Origin: Macrocystis pyrifera
Taxonomy: Eukaryota > Sar > Phaeophyceae > Laminariales > Laminariaceae
Direction: 5' to 3'
DNA length: 64,000 nt
NCBI GenBank assembly: GCA_031763025.1
Contig: JASSKH010000009.1
Location: 620,001 to 684,000 of the forward strand
Every line of letters starts with the position of its first letter. Within the stretch, counting starts at the first letter, position 1. Under the pieces are notes generated by a model. That model was not told the DNA's origin. It saw only the letters and a list, made by a program, of their open reading frames with translations, and did no database searches. The translations under genes and the position numbers were made by a program. Below, piece after piece: positions 35,379 to 46,431 of the stretch.

Positions 35379-37320
35379 ACAACGGTATAGCTTGTTCGTT
35401 ATGGTATCTAGGAGTTGTTGGAGCCCTCGGATCTGCGAGGGGGGGGAGCTAATGATGTGTTTGCATCACGAAATGAAATTGCTCAGCAGAAAGAATGTTG
35501 ATCATTCCGGAGCTCGTGTTTGGTTTACATATACATTCTGCCTGTGGCGGTGTAGGATGCCACGGACGGTCGAACTATTGATAGAGGCCCAGGTAGGCTC
35601 CCCTATCATTATAGTGTACCTGGGAGTTCTCAGCGTTATCGACGAACATCTGTGTTCAAACAGTATCAGCAGTCTGAGAAGCTTCCATTGTTCAAATTCG
35701 TCCATGAGTAGGAGAGGCATGAGGTATGGGGAGTCGTTCTTTGGTAAGAGGCACTTTTTCGTGAGATGGAAAATACGTAAGATTGATCCGGCGCCTGAAA
35801 CAAAAAGGTTGCTTATGCTCTACGCTCTGCCATGAGGGAGATGGGTCGAGCATTAGATCTGAAGTAATGACGTTTTCGGTAGGTCGAAAATCATTCCAGA
35901 AATAGCATCGCAACTGAAAAAAAAGCGGATTTGTTTCTTCAGCAGACTGCCGTGCTCTTGTATTTTTTTCCGGAGGGACCCCTCACTGTCTTCTTTCTGC
36001 AGTGCACATTATCACATGATCATTAATAATGTTCTTCTTACTATTATCACATAGAGCACATGGTGCATGGTTCAGCCCGATACATGCGATTGTCTCGTTT
36101 GTCGTCCACCAGCAATGTGCACAGCGCACAGCAGTTCAACCCGAGGTAATCGAGGTTCGATGCTCTCATCTTTTTTTTGAGGGTATAAGTTGTTTAGTAC
36201 AGAGCAGACGCCTGCCACAGCAGCAGCACGTACAATGATGGGGGTCGTCATACGTAGCACCCTAATTTTTCCGAACCTCGTTTCTTGAGAAGTCCGATTG
36301 CGATCGTCAATAGTAAGTCACCCAAAACTGAATTTGATAAAAAAAAGTAGGCTCAACCCGTTGCACAGTCAGTGCCTCAATGAAAGCACCAGGGTACACT
36401 AACATGTTATACAAAATTGCCTTATTTTAGGGACAGTCCCTTCACCCTTGTAGGAGTTGTTTAGGTCTTAGTCCGTTGGGCTAAAGGTAAAAGGTTAACC
36501 AATCGCCTACCCAATCGAAGCCTCATAACACTCTCTCCCCCCCTGGAACGGACCGGATATACGAGTCGACGCGTGACACCAACACGCGGTGGTTCCAATT
36601 TATGGGGATCCAGAAGTATTTTTTCAGATTCTTGACATGAGGAAATTCACTTTTCTTTAAAAAGCTATTTCATGGTGGACGTGAGATTCGAACTCACGAC
36701 CAATGACTCATGTTCTGCCGTCGTCGCCATTTGTTAAGGTCTTAGTCCGTTGGGCTAAAGGTAAAAGGTTAACCAATCGCATACCCAATCTAAGCCTCAT
36801 AACAGAGCGCAGTCTCTTTAGATCACTTTTGGGGACAATCTACTCAGAATCTGACTGGTTTGTCCGCCAAACGGGACTGCACTCTTAAAAGTGCACTCTT
36901 GACAGTCCAAAAGGGTCAACCCTTTCGCCACTGCAAAAATAGAACTACACTAATTCGTAGTAGACTGCACCAAAAAAGGTCGTTTAGGCAGTTATCATGC
37001 TTACTGTAGGTTAACCCCTTCAGGACTGCACTCCCGTCTCCCGTTTCGTGTGTGTTTTTTTTCTCTTGCCATTTATTATATTTTCCCTTCTTTTCTCTGT
37101 CTCCCCCCAATGATAGGCGTTACTCCGATCCGGGGTCACATAGCAGGCTCTCCCCCTTCCCCCCCCTCCGCACTACGGTTCGTGCCCTCATTAGTCATTA
37201 TATTTTAGCATCGCGAGAAGATTTGAGCCATTTCTTCCCTCGTCGACTCGCGTCGAATTTCGCCCACCCACGTTATATCCATACGCGCTCTGAGCAGTTG
37301 ATTCCTTTTTTTGGTTTGAA
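35379..37320. other. Unassigned region with a tRNA-like sequence
   Basis: 35460-35835 is open in more than one frame but unrecognised. At 36670-36790 on the minus strand there is a perfect T-arm (GTGAGTTCGAATCTCAC) plus an A-box-like TAGCCCAACGG. The acceptor 5' strand that should pair with GTCCACC is missing, so this is a tRNA-like relic and not a callable tRNA. The A-box half is repeated at 36462-36530. Confidence 0.35.
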
Positions 37321-37327
37321 AATACTA

Positions 37328-37401
37328 TTACGAGGGACCATAGTAAGTAGGACAAAATTTTTGTGTGTACCTTAGGTCCTATTTACTATGCCCGCCCGTA
37401 A
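37328..37401. repeat. MITE family 1, short copy
   Basis: Ends TTACGAGGGACCATAGTAAG and TTTACTATGCCCGCCCGTAA. The centre is shortened by deletion. Confidence 0.7.
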
Positions 37402-37797
37402 TAATACTAATAACAAACAAATTATCAACACCGTGGGATGTGACCTCACGGAATCAATCAACTCAATCTACCAATATAAATAGCAGCATTCGAGGGTGTA
37501 TACCACTGAGCCACGGGGGGGACGACCTGTAGCGGGAACGGATCACTTGAATTACAGTAGTAGAGTAATATTTAGGTACATGTACAAGAATAGGTGGAGT
37601 GCTAAAAGGTTAAGGAGGTTTCCTTCCTTCAGTCGAAAAACATTTTCGACCAAAATAAATGCGGTTACCCGTGTCGTGCACGCGCCAGAGAGGAGGTCGT
37701 CTATCACGAGAACCGACCGAAACGGCGTGTGGAGAAAGATCGCCCTCAGTCAGGCGTCGTGAACAATGCTGACGGCTCAATACTGCAGTAAGTAGTA

Positions 37798-37904
37798 CTA
37801 CGGGGGTCCATAGTTAACGGGACCAAATTTTGTTAGTAAAAATAGGTAAATATATAGGTTTTTATGTATACCATAGGTCCTATTAACTATGGACCCCCGC
37901 CAAT
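37798..37904. repeat. MITE family 1 copy
   Basis: Inverted ends CGGGGGTCCATAGTTAAC and ATTAACTATGGACCCCCG with the AGGTAAATATATAGG core. This is the ..CCATAGTTAA subtype, like the copy at 58166. Confidence 0.8.
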
Positions 37905-38014
37905 AGTTGATACACACATTAAACGCTGGCGGAACATACTACTGCTGTAGAAGTGATACGTAAAGGCGTGTTTGGGTCTGTTGTACTTGAAGACACAAGA
38001 AGACAGGTAGCCGG

Positions 38015-38270
38015 GACCCCCCCCTCCCTTGCAAACGGTGGGCGTAAAATACTCCTTTTGTTTGTGGAGACAATGTACGTTATATTAATATTACAGATTA
38101 ATAGTGTAGTGGTGGTACCAAACCCCGACGAGGTGTCGACAGTCTCTCAATTCGGTTTGGATCATGGTTTGCTACGTTGTTCAATGTCTCTCCACAAGGA
38201 AGGATGTTCTTTTCATACGTCCCTGTATGTATGTGCGAGGGGAGGGGAGGGTCCCGACTACCTGCTTATA
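38015..38270 (+). repeat. Dispersed repeat RepC
   Basis: Contains CCCCTCCCTTGCAAACGGTG, GTGTCGACAGTCTCTCA and TTCAATGTCTCTCCACAAGG, and ends GGGTCCCGACTACCTG. The same blocks occur at 47230-47435 and 47585-47715, again next to C/G tracts. Confidence 0.6.
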
Positions 38271-38292
38271 AAATTGAGAAGAGAGACTACTA

Positions 38293-38397
38293 TTACGGGG
38301 GACCATAGTAAATAGGACCTACGGTACACTCAAAAACCTTTATATTTACCTATTATTGGTAACAATATTTGGTCCTATTTACTATGGTCCCCGGTAA
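38293..38397. repeat. MITE family 1 copy
   Basis: Ends TTACGGGGGACCATAGTAAA and TACTATGGTCCCCGGTAA, 105 bp, preceded by TA. Confidence 0.85.
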
Positions 38398-38908
38398 AAA
38401 TATCATACTTGTGTGGGATTAGACTAGAGCATATTCGATTTAATATCTCGGACTGGAACATGTCTTACACGATACGTTGTCGGAGGGAAAAATACATCAT
38501 ACCGTAAAAAGTACCCAGGTACATGTTATTGACACGTATACGTACTGAAAAGACATCGCGTCATCACGTGTGTCGTCTTGGGCGGCGGGGGTCGTTAGTC
38601 CGACTCCATCCTCGAGACAAAAGTAACGCAAGGAATACCTGGTAGGTACGTACAGGTTTTCGAGCGTTCATTTCCACTCTCTCGACTCTCCGCTAGCTAT
38701 ATTTTTCATATATACAACAAGGTATACAGGTACTGGAGATACAGCCAATATTCTAAGCCGTTCAGCCCCCGCCGCCATTTTTTGGAGGGAAATTGGATGA
38801 TATTCACGATACGGCTGTGATAAAACGCCTGCCCTGCCCTATTCGTACGCAGGGTAAACATGGTTAACCTGTCTCTACCCCTGGGTATCGGTAGACTGAA
38901 ACAAAACT

Positions 38909-38909
38909 C

Positions 38910-38943
<34 letters not shown>
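38909..38943. repeat. (TTG)n microsatellite
   Basis: About eleven consecutive TTG units. On the minus strand this reads as a CAA run (poly-Gln or poly-Gln-like), but no gene context is visible. Confidence 0.9.
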
Positions 38944-38944
<1 letters not shown>

Positions 38945-38999
38945 TCTACCCGTCGACATCTGGAGAAACTTGACATTGCGGGGCGACGCAGGGAGAAGG

Positions 39000-39785
39000 A
39001 GGGGTTGATTGATTTTACCACCAAGCCCCAAGCGCCACGCTCCCAAGGGAGGATTAATTAGTGATTGATCACACATATCGGATCACGTACGTACATGGAA
39101 CAGATTGCCTTGTGTTGCTGTGGTACAAACACAGGATCTGGGAGAAGCTTCGGTCGGTGATCAATTTTAGGATCTAATATTTTCAGGGTCTTTGGGGCTT
39201 CACGGGTTTTATGCGAGCATCGGCTTTAATGACGACATAACAAGGCAATTAAGCTCACAACTGCATTGGTTGATTAATGAGGGCGGGTCCTTTCGAAAGA
39301 AAAAAGAAAAAAAAAAAAACGAGTTTTTTTTTGGTAGCGCGTATCAGTACTGTCGATACGTACTCGTGTATGGTTGGAAAGTTAGAATTGTACTCCTTGC
39401 TGTTCCATTCCAACTTTCGATTTTAGGTCCACTGGTATGGGATTACATAAAAAATGAGAGGGCAACATGGTGGGATTTTGTCTTTTTGAATAGTGTTCCG
39501 GTTGAGAGCATTCCACTTTTCTTGGGATTCGGCGGCGTCAGCACGTAGAAAAAAATGAAAAAATGAAAGTTGACGGCAGAACGGTCGTATTAATATAATA
39601 GTAACGTGTTTGGATTGGTCTTTTTTCTTGTACGAACTGTTCAGGACTTTCCATGTTTCTTTCGAGTCGGCGTCGTCCGCACGCAGTAAATAGATGGTAC
39701 CTGGTACCTACCTGGTACGTACCTGGTACGTACGTACCGTACCTTCTATCCGGAAATACCGAGACAATGTTGTTTGTGTACGAAT
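39000..39785. other. Intergenic, no gene recognised
   Basis: 39192-39548 is an open frame on the plus strand with a hydrophobic segment, but it has no recognisable domain. 39690-39740 is packed with GTACCTGGTACGTACC-type words. Confidence 0.25.
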
Positions 39786-39789
39786 TGTA

Positions 39790-39894
39790 TTACGGGGGAC
39801 CGTAGTAAATAGGACCAAATATTGTTAGAAAAAATAGGTGAATACATATGTTTTCGTGTGTACCGTGGGTCCTATTTACTATAGTCCCCCGTAA
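39790..39894. repeat. MITE family 1 copy with TA duplication
   Basis: 105 bp, ends TTACGGGGGACCGTAGTAAA and TACTATAGTCCCCCGTAA, with TA on both sides (39788-39789 and 39895-39896). Confidence 0.9.
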
Positions 39895-39896
39895 TA

Positions 39897-42800
39897 GTAT
39901 TTGCCCCTTCCGGACTTGAAGGCATGCCTTGTTGCACCTGTTACCGTAGGGCCCATTGTAACGAGGATTTTATCTTCATTGCTATTGAATTAAAACAAAT
40001 GAATTCGATCTGATTTGAACACTATTATTTCGGTGAAAGTGAAAGTGCGTGTTTAGGTCCCCGCATCAGGGTCAACGAACACCCGTGACTCGTGGCCAAC
40101 CAACGACGCGAGCGACGGCCCGTGTCCTCCCTGGAGCGCCGCGGCCAGCGGCAGATTATGTTTGCGGCACGACTATTACTAGGAGGATATCGTTCTTGGG
40201 GTGTCTTCGGTGGCTGGCGCAGCCCTGAAGCCCCACGCTGGCAGCAGCGACAGGGACACAGATATCGAAATTCTGGGCGAAGTCGTGACCTGGCCGGCGC
40301 TCGTGTGGTTTGGGAGCCAAACAGGGACGAAAAAACTGAGTGTTCGACGGTCTGTACTTTTTTTAGGCGCCGCGGGTGATCTACTCTGTGCTTCGTAGGG
40401 GCCGTCGGATCTCAGGCTGCGGCTGCGCCGGTGGCCATGCCTCTCGGGAATGGTGGATCTCGCCTTTGGAGCAGTTGACGCCACGGCGCAAGTTTGCGTG
40501 GCCTGCTTCGGTTTCATGGAACACGTCATGTCGAGTTGAACAAACTCCCCGGAATTGAATTGACGCAAAGAGCAAATGCAGTACCAAAAGATTATTATTA
40601 ATAATAGTTGTTGAATTTGGTGTTTTCGAATTTCACTCGAACATGCCTGCTCGGTGATTCACGTTTCGACCGATCAGATCTGCACACACCAAGTCAAACG
40701 ATAATAATATGTTTGAAATTCGAAAACAAAAAAATCTTCGTTAATACGGGCCCTCAGAGCTGCATTCAAGTTTTTCGGGGGCAAAACACTTGGAATTTGT
40801 ATGGGGTAACTATTGCAGCAAGGGTCAAGAGGCCAAAAAGTGTCGAAAACATGTGGCGATTACTATTAATACTGTACGGCATCGATCGGTCATTGACGAC
40901 GCAGCCTTCGTACTCTCACCCTAGGACTGCAGAGGTGTGTGGAGGGGGAAATGGCTTAATTTAATCCTCATGTGACGACAGAGGGGAAAAGTCACCATAA
41001 AATGCGACCATTACAGCAATGCCCACTGCGTAATTTGGGGATGATTCACATAGGTGCCCGGGTGATAAAGGATAATGCAAGGAGTCGGCAAGGGCGCGAG
41101 AGGATTCTACCTGTGGTACCGCTGGGCGTTCACGCTGCTCGCAGACGGCTGGTACGTAGCGCCCAGGCTATGGCAGTTTCATTAATAGTTGCCATCTCTG
41201 CACACCCAAAACCGTTGATATTCACGCATTTGCGGCTCTCGGTTTTGTACTTTGTCCCCGACCATGATCATGTGATGACATATTATCTTTAGATTAAAAA
41301 AAAAATACGACGCTGCTAGTGTGTCAAGCATGCTGTCATACCAGTATACCAGGTATATTCTAACTCCAAAAAACCTACGCACCCGGTAGAAACGCGCGAT
41401 CGAATTGTCACTATTGTCACACCAAGCTTGCAAAGATGAGCTTAGAGTAATTTTTCGATCTCACAGCTTGAAATTTCTTGCCCTAACCCTTCATGTTATA
41501 TTCCACTCCACTCTGGCAAGATATATAATCCACGTCTGGAATGTGGTAACAATATCAAACGAGGATCATGTTTACGGCCACCTTGACACACATTAAGAAG
41601 AGACCGGTCTTCTTGGACGCGTCAAGGCCTTTTTGGGCTTAACATGCTAGGGTTAGGGTAGCGGTCAGCCCAGGGGTCAAACCGTGGTCTCACGGCCATT
41701 GTCCTCAAGCAAGATATTTTTAGTATATGTACAAGAGACAGGTCTTTTGGGACGCGTCAAGGCCTTTTTCGGCCTCAACATACTCTAATAATAGTGCTGA
41801 GTGTAGGGGAGCGGTCAGTCAAGGGGTCAAACCGCAGCCTCCTGGCATATTTAGTTGTACACGCTCGCCCAGGCCTATCGATCACGCTGTTCGCGGTCAG
41901 GCCGTTCGTTCCCAAAAACTTTTTTTTTTTTTGCGGGCGGTCGACTGAATAACCTTGACTTTACTACGTCGACGGCTGACGACGAAAAAAAAAAAAAAAA
42001 AACTACAGTACATAGGTCACACTACGTATCTCAAGTGAACGCAGTAGTGACCCCTCTATAGCGCCAGTTTTGGTGGTGCCGGGTGGGCGCTAGAATGCCT
42101 GTGAAATCGCTTGGCATTTGAGACAGATGGAATTCAACAAGTGTGGCAGTGTGCGGAGCACCGGTTGCCGCCACAGTGCCGGCAATTGTTGGCAGGCGCA
42201 TACCGACTCTATATAGGGACCAATACTGGATAATAGACTAATTTCTCCCCCCCCATACCCATGTATATACCCATGGCCTATGGCAGGTATGTATTTTCGT
42301 GTCCCCGAATTCCCAAAAACGTTCACCAGTAACTGCTAACCAATCCCCTACTAAACAAAATGAACACCTGGTAGTAAATAAAAAAACAAAGCGCCCCAAG
42401 GTTCCCGGGTCCCGAGGGTTCGAGAGTCGAAAAGGGAGCGTCAGAGGTGACCGAAGATGCCATTAACGCGTAAGACCCCGCGGTTTCACCCCTTGACTGA
42501 CCGCGCCCCAGGTAGTCCACTAGCCTCTTTGGAACTCGAGAGGGAAAAGACGAAGTGTGAACAAAAAAAGTGGTGCTTACTGCAGAAGGCACACACGAAG
42601 AAGCCCATCAAGAACAAGCTGGGGTAGAGTAGAGGGGTGTATGTCCGAACAGGAACGGAAAGGGGATGCACAATTACGCGCGCTCAGCACTGCGATACTT
42701 GCAATGCTGTTGCACGCCCTCTTTAGTTCCAAGGCTCTGATGATACAATCGCGCGTGTCGCCCTCTGGGTCGCCACACACCCGGGTTCCTGAAGGGTTTC

Positions 42801-44640
42801 TACGGCAGGAGCGAATAGAGGCATCGACAAGCCCTGCAAGGCCGGTGCCTCGTCAACAGCATGTTTCGTTGGGACTGAAGAGCAATGCAGCGTTGGGGGT
42901 AGTGCTCTTTGGCTCGGTATTCTCTGATTCTCTGACCGATTGAGCTAAAGTGTGAAACCACCAGTTTGTATGGTATTTTGACCGGTGCGTTGTCTTTTGG
43001 TATGCAGCAGTTGCCTATAGAAATGTTGGTCGGGTTTCGCTATATAATACTGTTCTTCGAAGCAATGTTTCGGGTGATATATATTGAGTTCCCTCATGCC
43101 TTATAGGGGCGGTGCCCCAGAAAATTTCTAAGGCACCACCCCACCACCCCTACCGTGGCATTGCTCTAAAATAATACCACGGGCCGTGCGTCCGCTGTTC
43201 AAGTATCAAGAAATCCATAATGGTCAGCGGTATGCGCGTGCAACCTACCTCGTGTATTTTTATCGTACGTGAAATCCAATCTTCGATGTGATACTTTTTT
43301 TTTTGTTTTATAAAGGCGCACGACCTGAGTCGTGCACTACTGTTGTCGCTCGGACCAATTAAGTTTGGAAAGCTGGACACTTTGTCAAGCGTAGAGCCAG
43401 CTATGAATACCTGCATTCTCCCACTCCAAACCCATTGGAGCTGTCTTACGGCCACGGGCTAGACTGCGAAGAGATATTATAGGAGAGCAGCAACAACCAG
43501 GTATACAAGGAACACAGCAGTTCATCTTGGTGCGGGTGTCGGGACCAGGAATGCTCGAATTCAACATAGAAAAAACACCTAGCTTGCACGGTGCGCGTAC
43601 AGGGCTTTGTTGCCGACATTAAAATGTTGAAGGGGTCCAAATGCGAGCGGATGTAGGGGCTGGCCAGCGGCGTGGCGTGCACGCGGGCAAAGGCCCAGGC
43701 TTCTTTCGAAAAACGAAGAGGAGAAACATGCCCTACTGTTGTAAAAAGCGCGTCGATGCTACAGAGTAAATTATTAATATTAATAGTAGCTCCTTGTTAC
43801 GTATCCCTTGCCCCGCTACAAAAATGATCCGATACTACTGCAGTGATTCCAACCAGCCTTTCCGCAAAAGCACGGGTGCCTCTGTAAGGGGGATATGTAC
43901 CCGGCGTACAGTATATGAAAGGTGCTTGTTTTGTCCCACACCACAACGCCATCAACGAGGTGCAATCACTCGTCGGCTACATATCGCCACATAACGCACG
44001 GGCTTCTCGTGTGCGGCAGCATTTAATCAGTCAAACGGCTGTCGCCAAAGGCTACGAACTGCATGCCCACCCACCCACCCACCCAGGGCGCAAGCAAGTA
44101 AAAAAAAAGCTCAGAAGACAAGTCGGTAGTAGTGCAACCGACAGAACGGCATATTTCGACCACGGAGTGGGTCGTGGCGATGAGTTAACGTTAGAACAAC
44201 AACAGCTACAACAACTACCTCACGTAGAAATTACCGAGCATTGACCTTTCAACAAGTATTCCCCTCAACAGTACCCACTCAAATCTTACACTCGAATCTT
44301 GCACCCAAATCTTGCACCCAAATCTAGCGCTGGAGTCACACACCAGGCGTCACGTAGGAGCGTTCTAAGCCTCTGGCAGAACTTTCCTCATAAATTCGCC
44401 AATGCCTTCGAGCTCCTCCTGGCAAGCTGGATAAAAAATGAGGACCGAAAAAATGACGTGCGACGTGGCATGAGCCATACAGTAGGTCAAGGCGTAGGCG
44501 AAAAATACCGAGGATACGGTGATTAGGAGTGAAGATGTATCGATGTTAGTTTTGGATATCGTAAGTGTCGATATACCTGGTATAAAAATATTGCAGTTCG
44601 GTACCAGATATATCGTATCGAGAGTTTCGATATAGGATAC
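39897..44640. other. Gene-poor region with repeats
   Basis: 40090-40570 is GC-rich and open on both strands (plus-strand phrase DIEILGEVVTWPALVWFG) but unassigned. 41597-41700 and 41729-41840 are direct repeats of a phrase containing GACGCGTCAAGGCCTTTTT, and the first holds a TAGGGTTAGGGTAG motif. 42557-42943 and 43915-44244 are open plus-strand frames with no recognisable domain; the latter has a Gln-rich end (EQQQLQQL). No gene can be supported. Confidence 0.3.
41811..42504. repeat. 694-bp segment with 25-bp terminal inverted repeats
   Basis: 41811-41835 (GCGGTCAGTCAAGGGGTCAA, then ACCGC) is the reverse complement of 42480-42504 with one mismatch. A third, direct relative starts at 41666. 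The inside has T and A homopolymers and no gene. It could be a non-autonomous DNA transposon. Confidence 0.45.
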
Positions 44641-44848
<208 letters not shown>

Positions 44849-45229
44849 TGGAGTCCCATGTATCGCTGTTAGGGCTGGATGTCGTACCGAATTTTTCCAA
44901 TTTTTAAAACACCGAATTTCAGTACCTGCATGTTCGTATAGTTATAGGCTGATACCGAACGCTAATTTTCCGAGGCATCGCATACCGGCATTGAATACCG
45001 CAATCGCATCGATTTGGTTTTGTTTATCGACATAATATCGAACTCGATTGTCGTTCGACATTCCGTACACATCACATCATGTATAATATAGTAGTTACGC
45101 TCCGACTCGAGGCGTCGACGAAACCGCGACAGCTTGGCGCCCTGGTAGCTAGCGCGCGCCTCACGAAAGGTTGGTTAACCCCTTGACAGTTGTTGCATCC
45201 ACATTTGTGGAAACAAACTACCGGTACTA

Positions 45230-45341
45230 CTACGGGGGGCCAAAGTAAATAGGTCCAAATAATGCTAGTGAAAATAGGGAAATGGATAGGTTTTAGTGTC
45301 CGCCGTAAGTCCTACCAGGTATTTACTATGGTCCCCCGTAA
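45230..45341. repeat. MITE family 1 copy
   Basis: Ends CTACGGGGGGCCAAAGTAAA and TTTACTATGGTCCCCCGTAA followed by TA. An ACCAGGT-containing insertion lies near the right arm. Confidence 0.75.
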
Positions 45342-45995
45342 TACATGGAATTACGCTTGGCTTGTTGTTGCACCAACGAAAGGGTTAGTTAAGGTCTTCG
45401 ACTACAGTATTTAGGACTGTAGTCTCGTGTTGTGCACAAAACCACTCCAATTCCAAGTACGATGTCCCCAAATAGGGGTTAGAGTCGTAAAGGGGGTGTT
45501 TCTTCGTAGAAATGCAGCGAGCACGGTGTCGGGCGCGTCGGCTACATTCGGAATATAATGCGGATGCGCTCTACAGAGTATTGTTACTCAGCCTGCAGCC
45601 TTCGAGGCCACATGCCTAACAGACATGATGGAAAGTGTTGTTAAGGGTATCCGCCATACTATAAATCGCCCAAGTATCGAGCGGTTTTGCGCCTCCTCAA
45701 GACGTGGCCGCCAAAATTCAAAATTCCGGCCCATTGTTCTGGACGCCACACAAAAAACCCGCTGCAGTACCCATATTCGTCCCATTTGCCGACAATACCG
45801 GCGCAAGGGGGGCATTTTCTTCACTACCGGGGCTACTGTTATCATACTATTAATAATAGGGTCTTGGGTCACTTTTATGATATTAGGGTATTGCGCGGCA
45901 ACACATTGACGAAGGAGGCCAGCATACCAGCAAAATCACGCCGTTGCTGAATCAGTCACGCTGATAGGAGCCAAAGCGGAGCCGGTTCATCACCC

Positions 45996-46375
45996 CGGAA
46001 CACGATGCCACAGACTCACGGCAGCTAATGTACTACAAGAATCATCACAGGAAGACAGCATCGCCCTCACAAGCATCACAAAAAAATAACACTGCCACAG
46101 AAAGACAGCACCGCCACCACAGTGATAACAGAGAGACAGCATTACCCCTCGCCCGAATATCGTCACGGGAAGACAGCAGTACCACAACATATCACCAGGG
46201 AAAGGCAGCATTACTAAAGTACGGCAATCGTCACAAATAGAAAGGCAGCCTTAGTACAACAATCCTCACGAAAGAGGCCGCAGTACCAAAGCACTCATCA
46301 CAGAAAGACAGCATCACCATAACAATTACCACAGAAACGACAGCGCTGCTACTCGCACAACAGTCGTCGAAAACA
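45996..46375. repeat. Degenerate ~36-bp tandem repeat
   Basis: Recurrent phrase CACAGAAAGACAGCA(T/C)CACCA with variable spacers, about ten units, lying just beyond the last recognised thioesterase exon. Confidence 0.6.
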
Positions 46376-46431
46376 AAGAGGTACGTGTATAAAAAGTGCA
46401 TTAAATCGTGGGCTTTATAGCTTCCTCCTAC

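Noticed and set aside
36670-36790. Functional tRNA gene on the minus strand
   Set aside because: The T-arm is perfect and an A-box is present, but no 5' strand pairs with the acceptor GTCCACC and the spacing is wrong, so only a tRNA-like relic is claimed.
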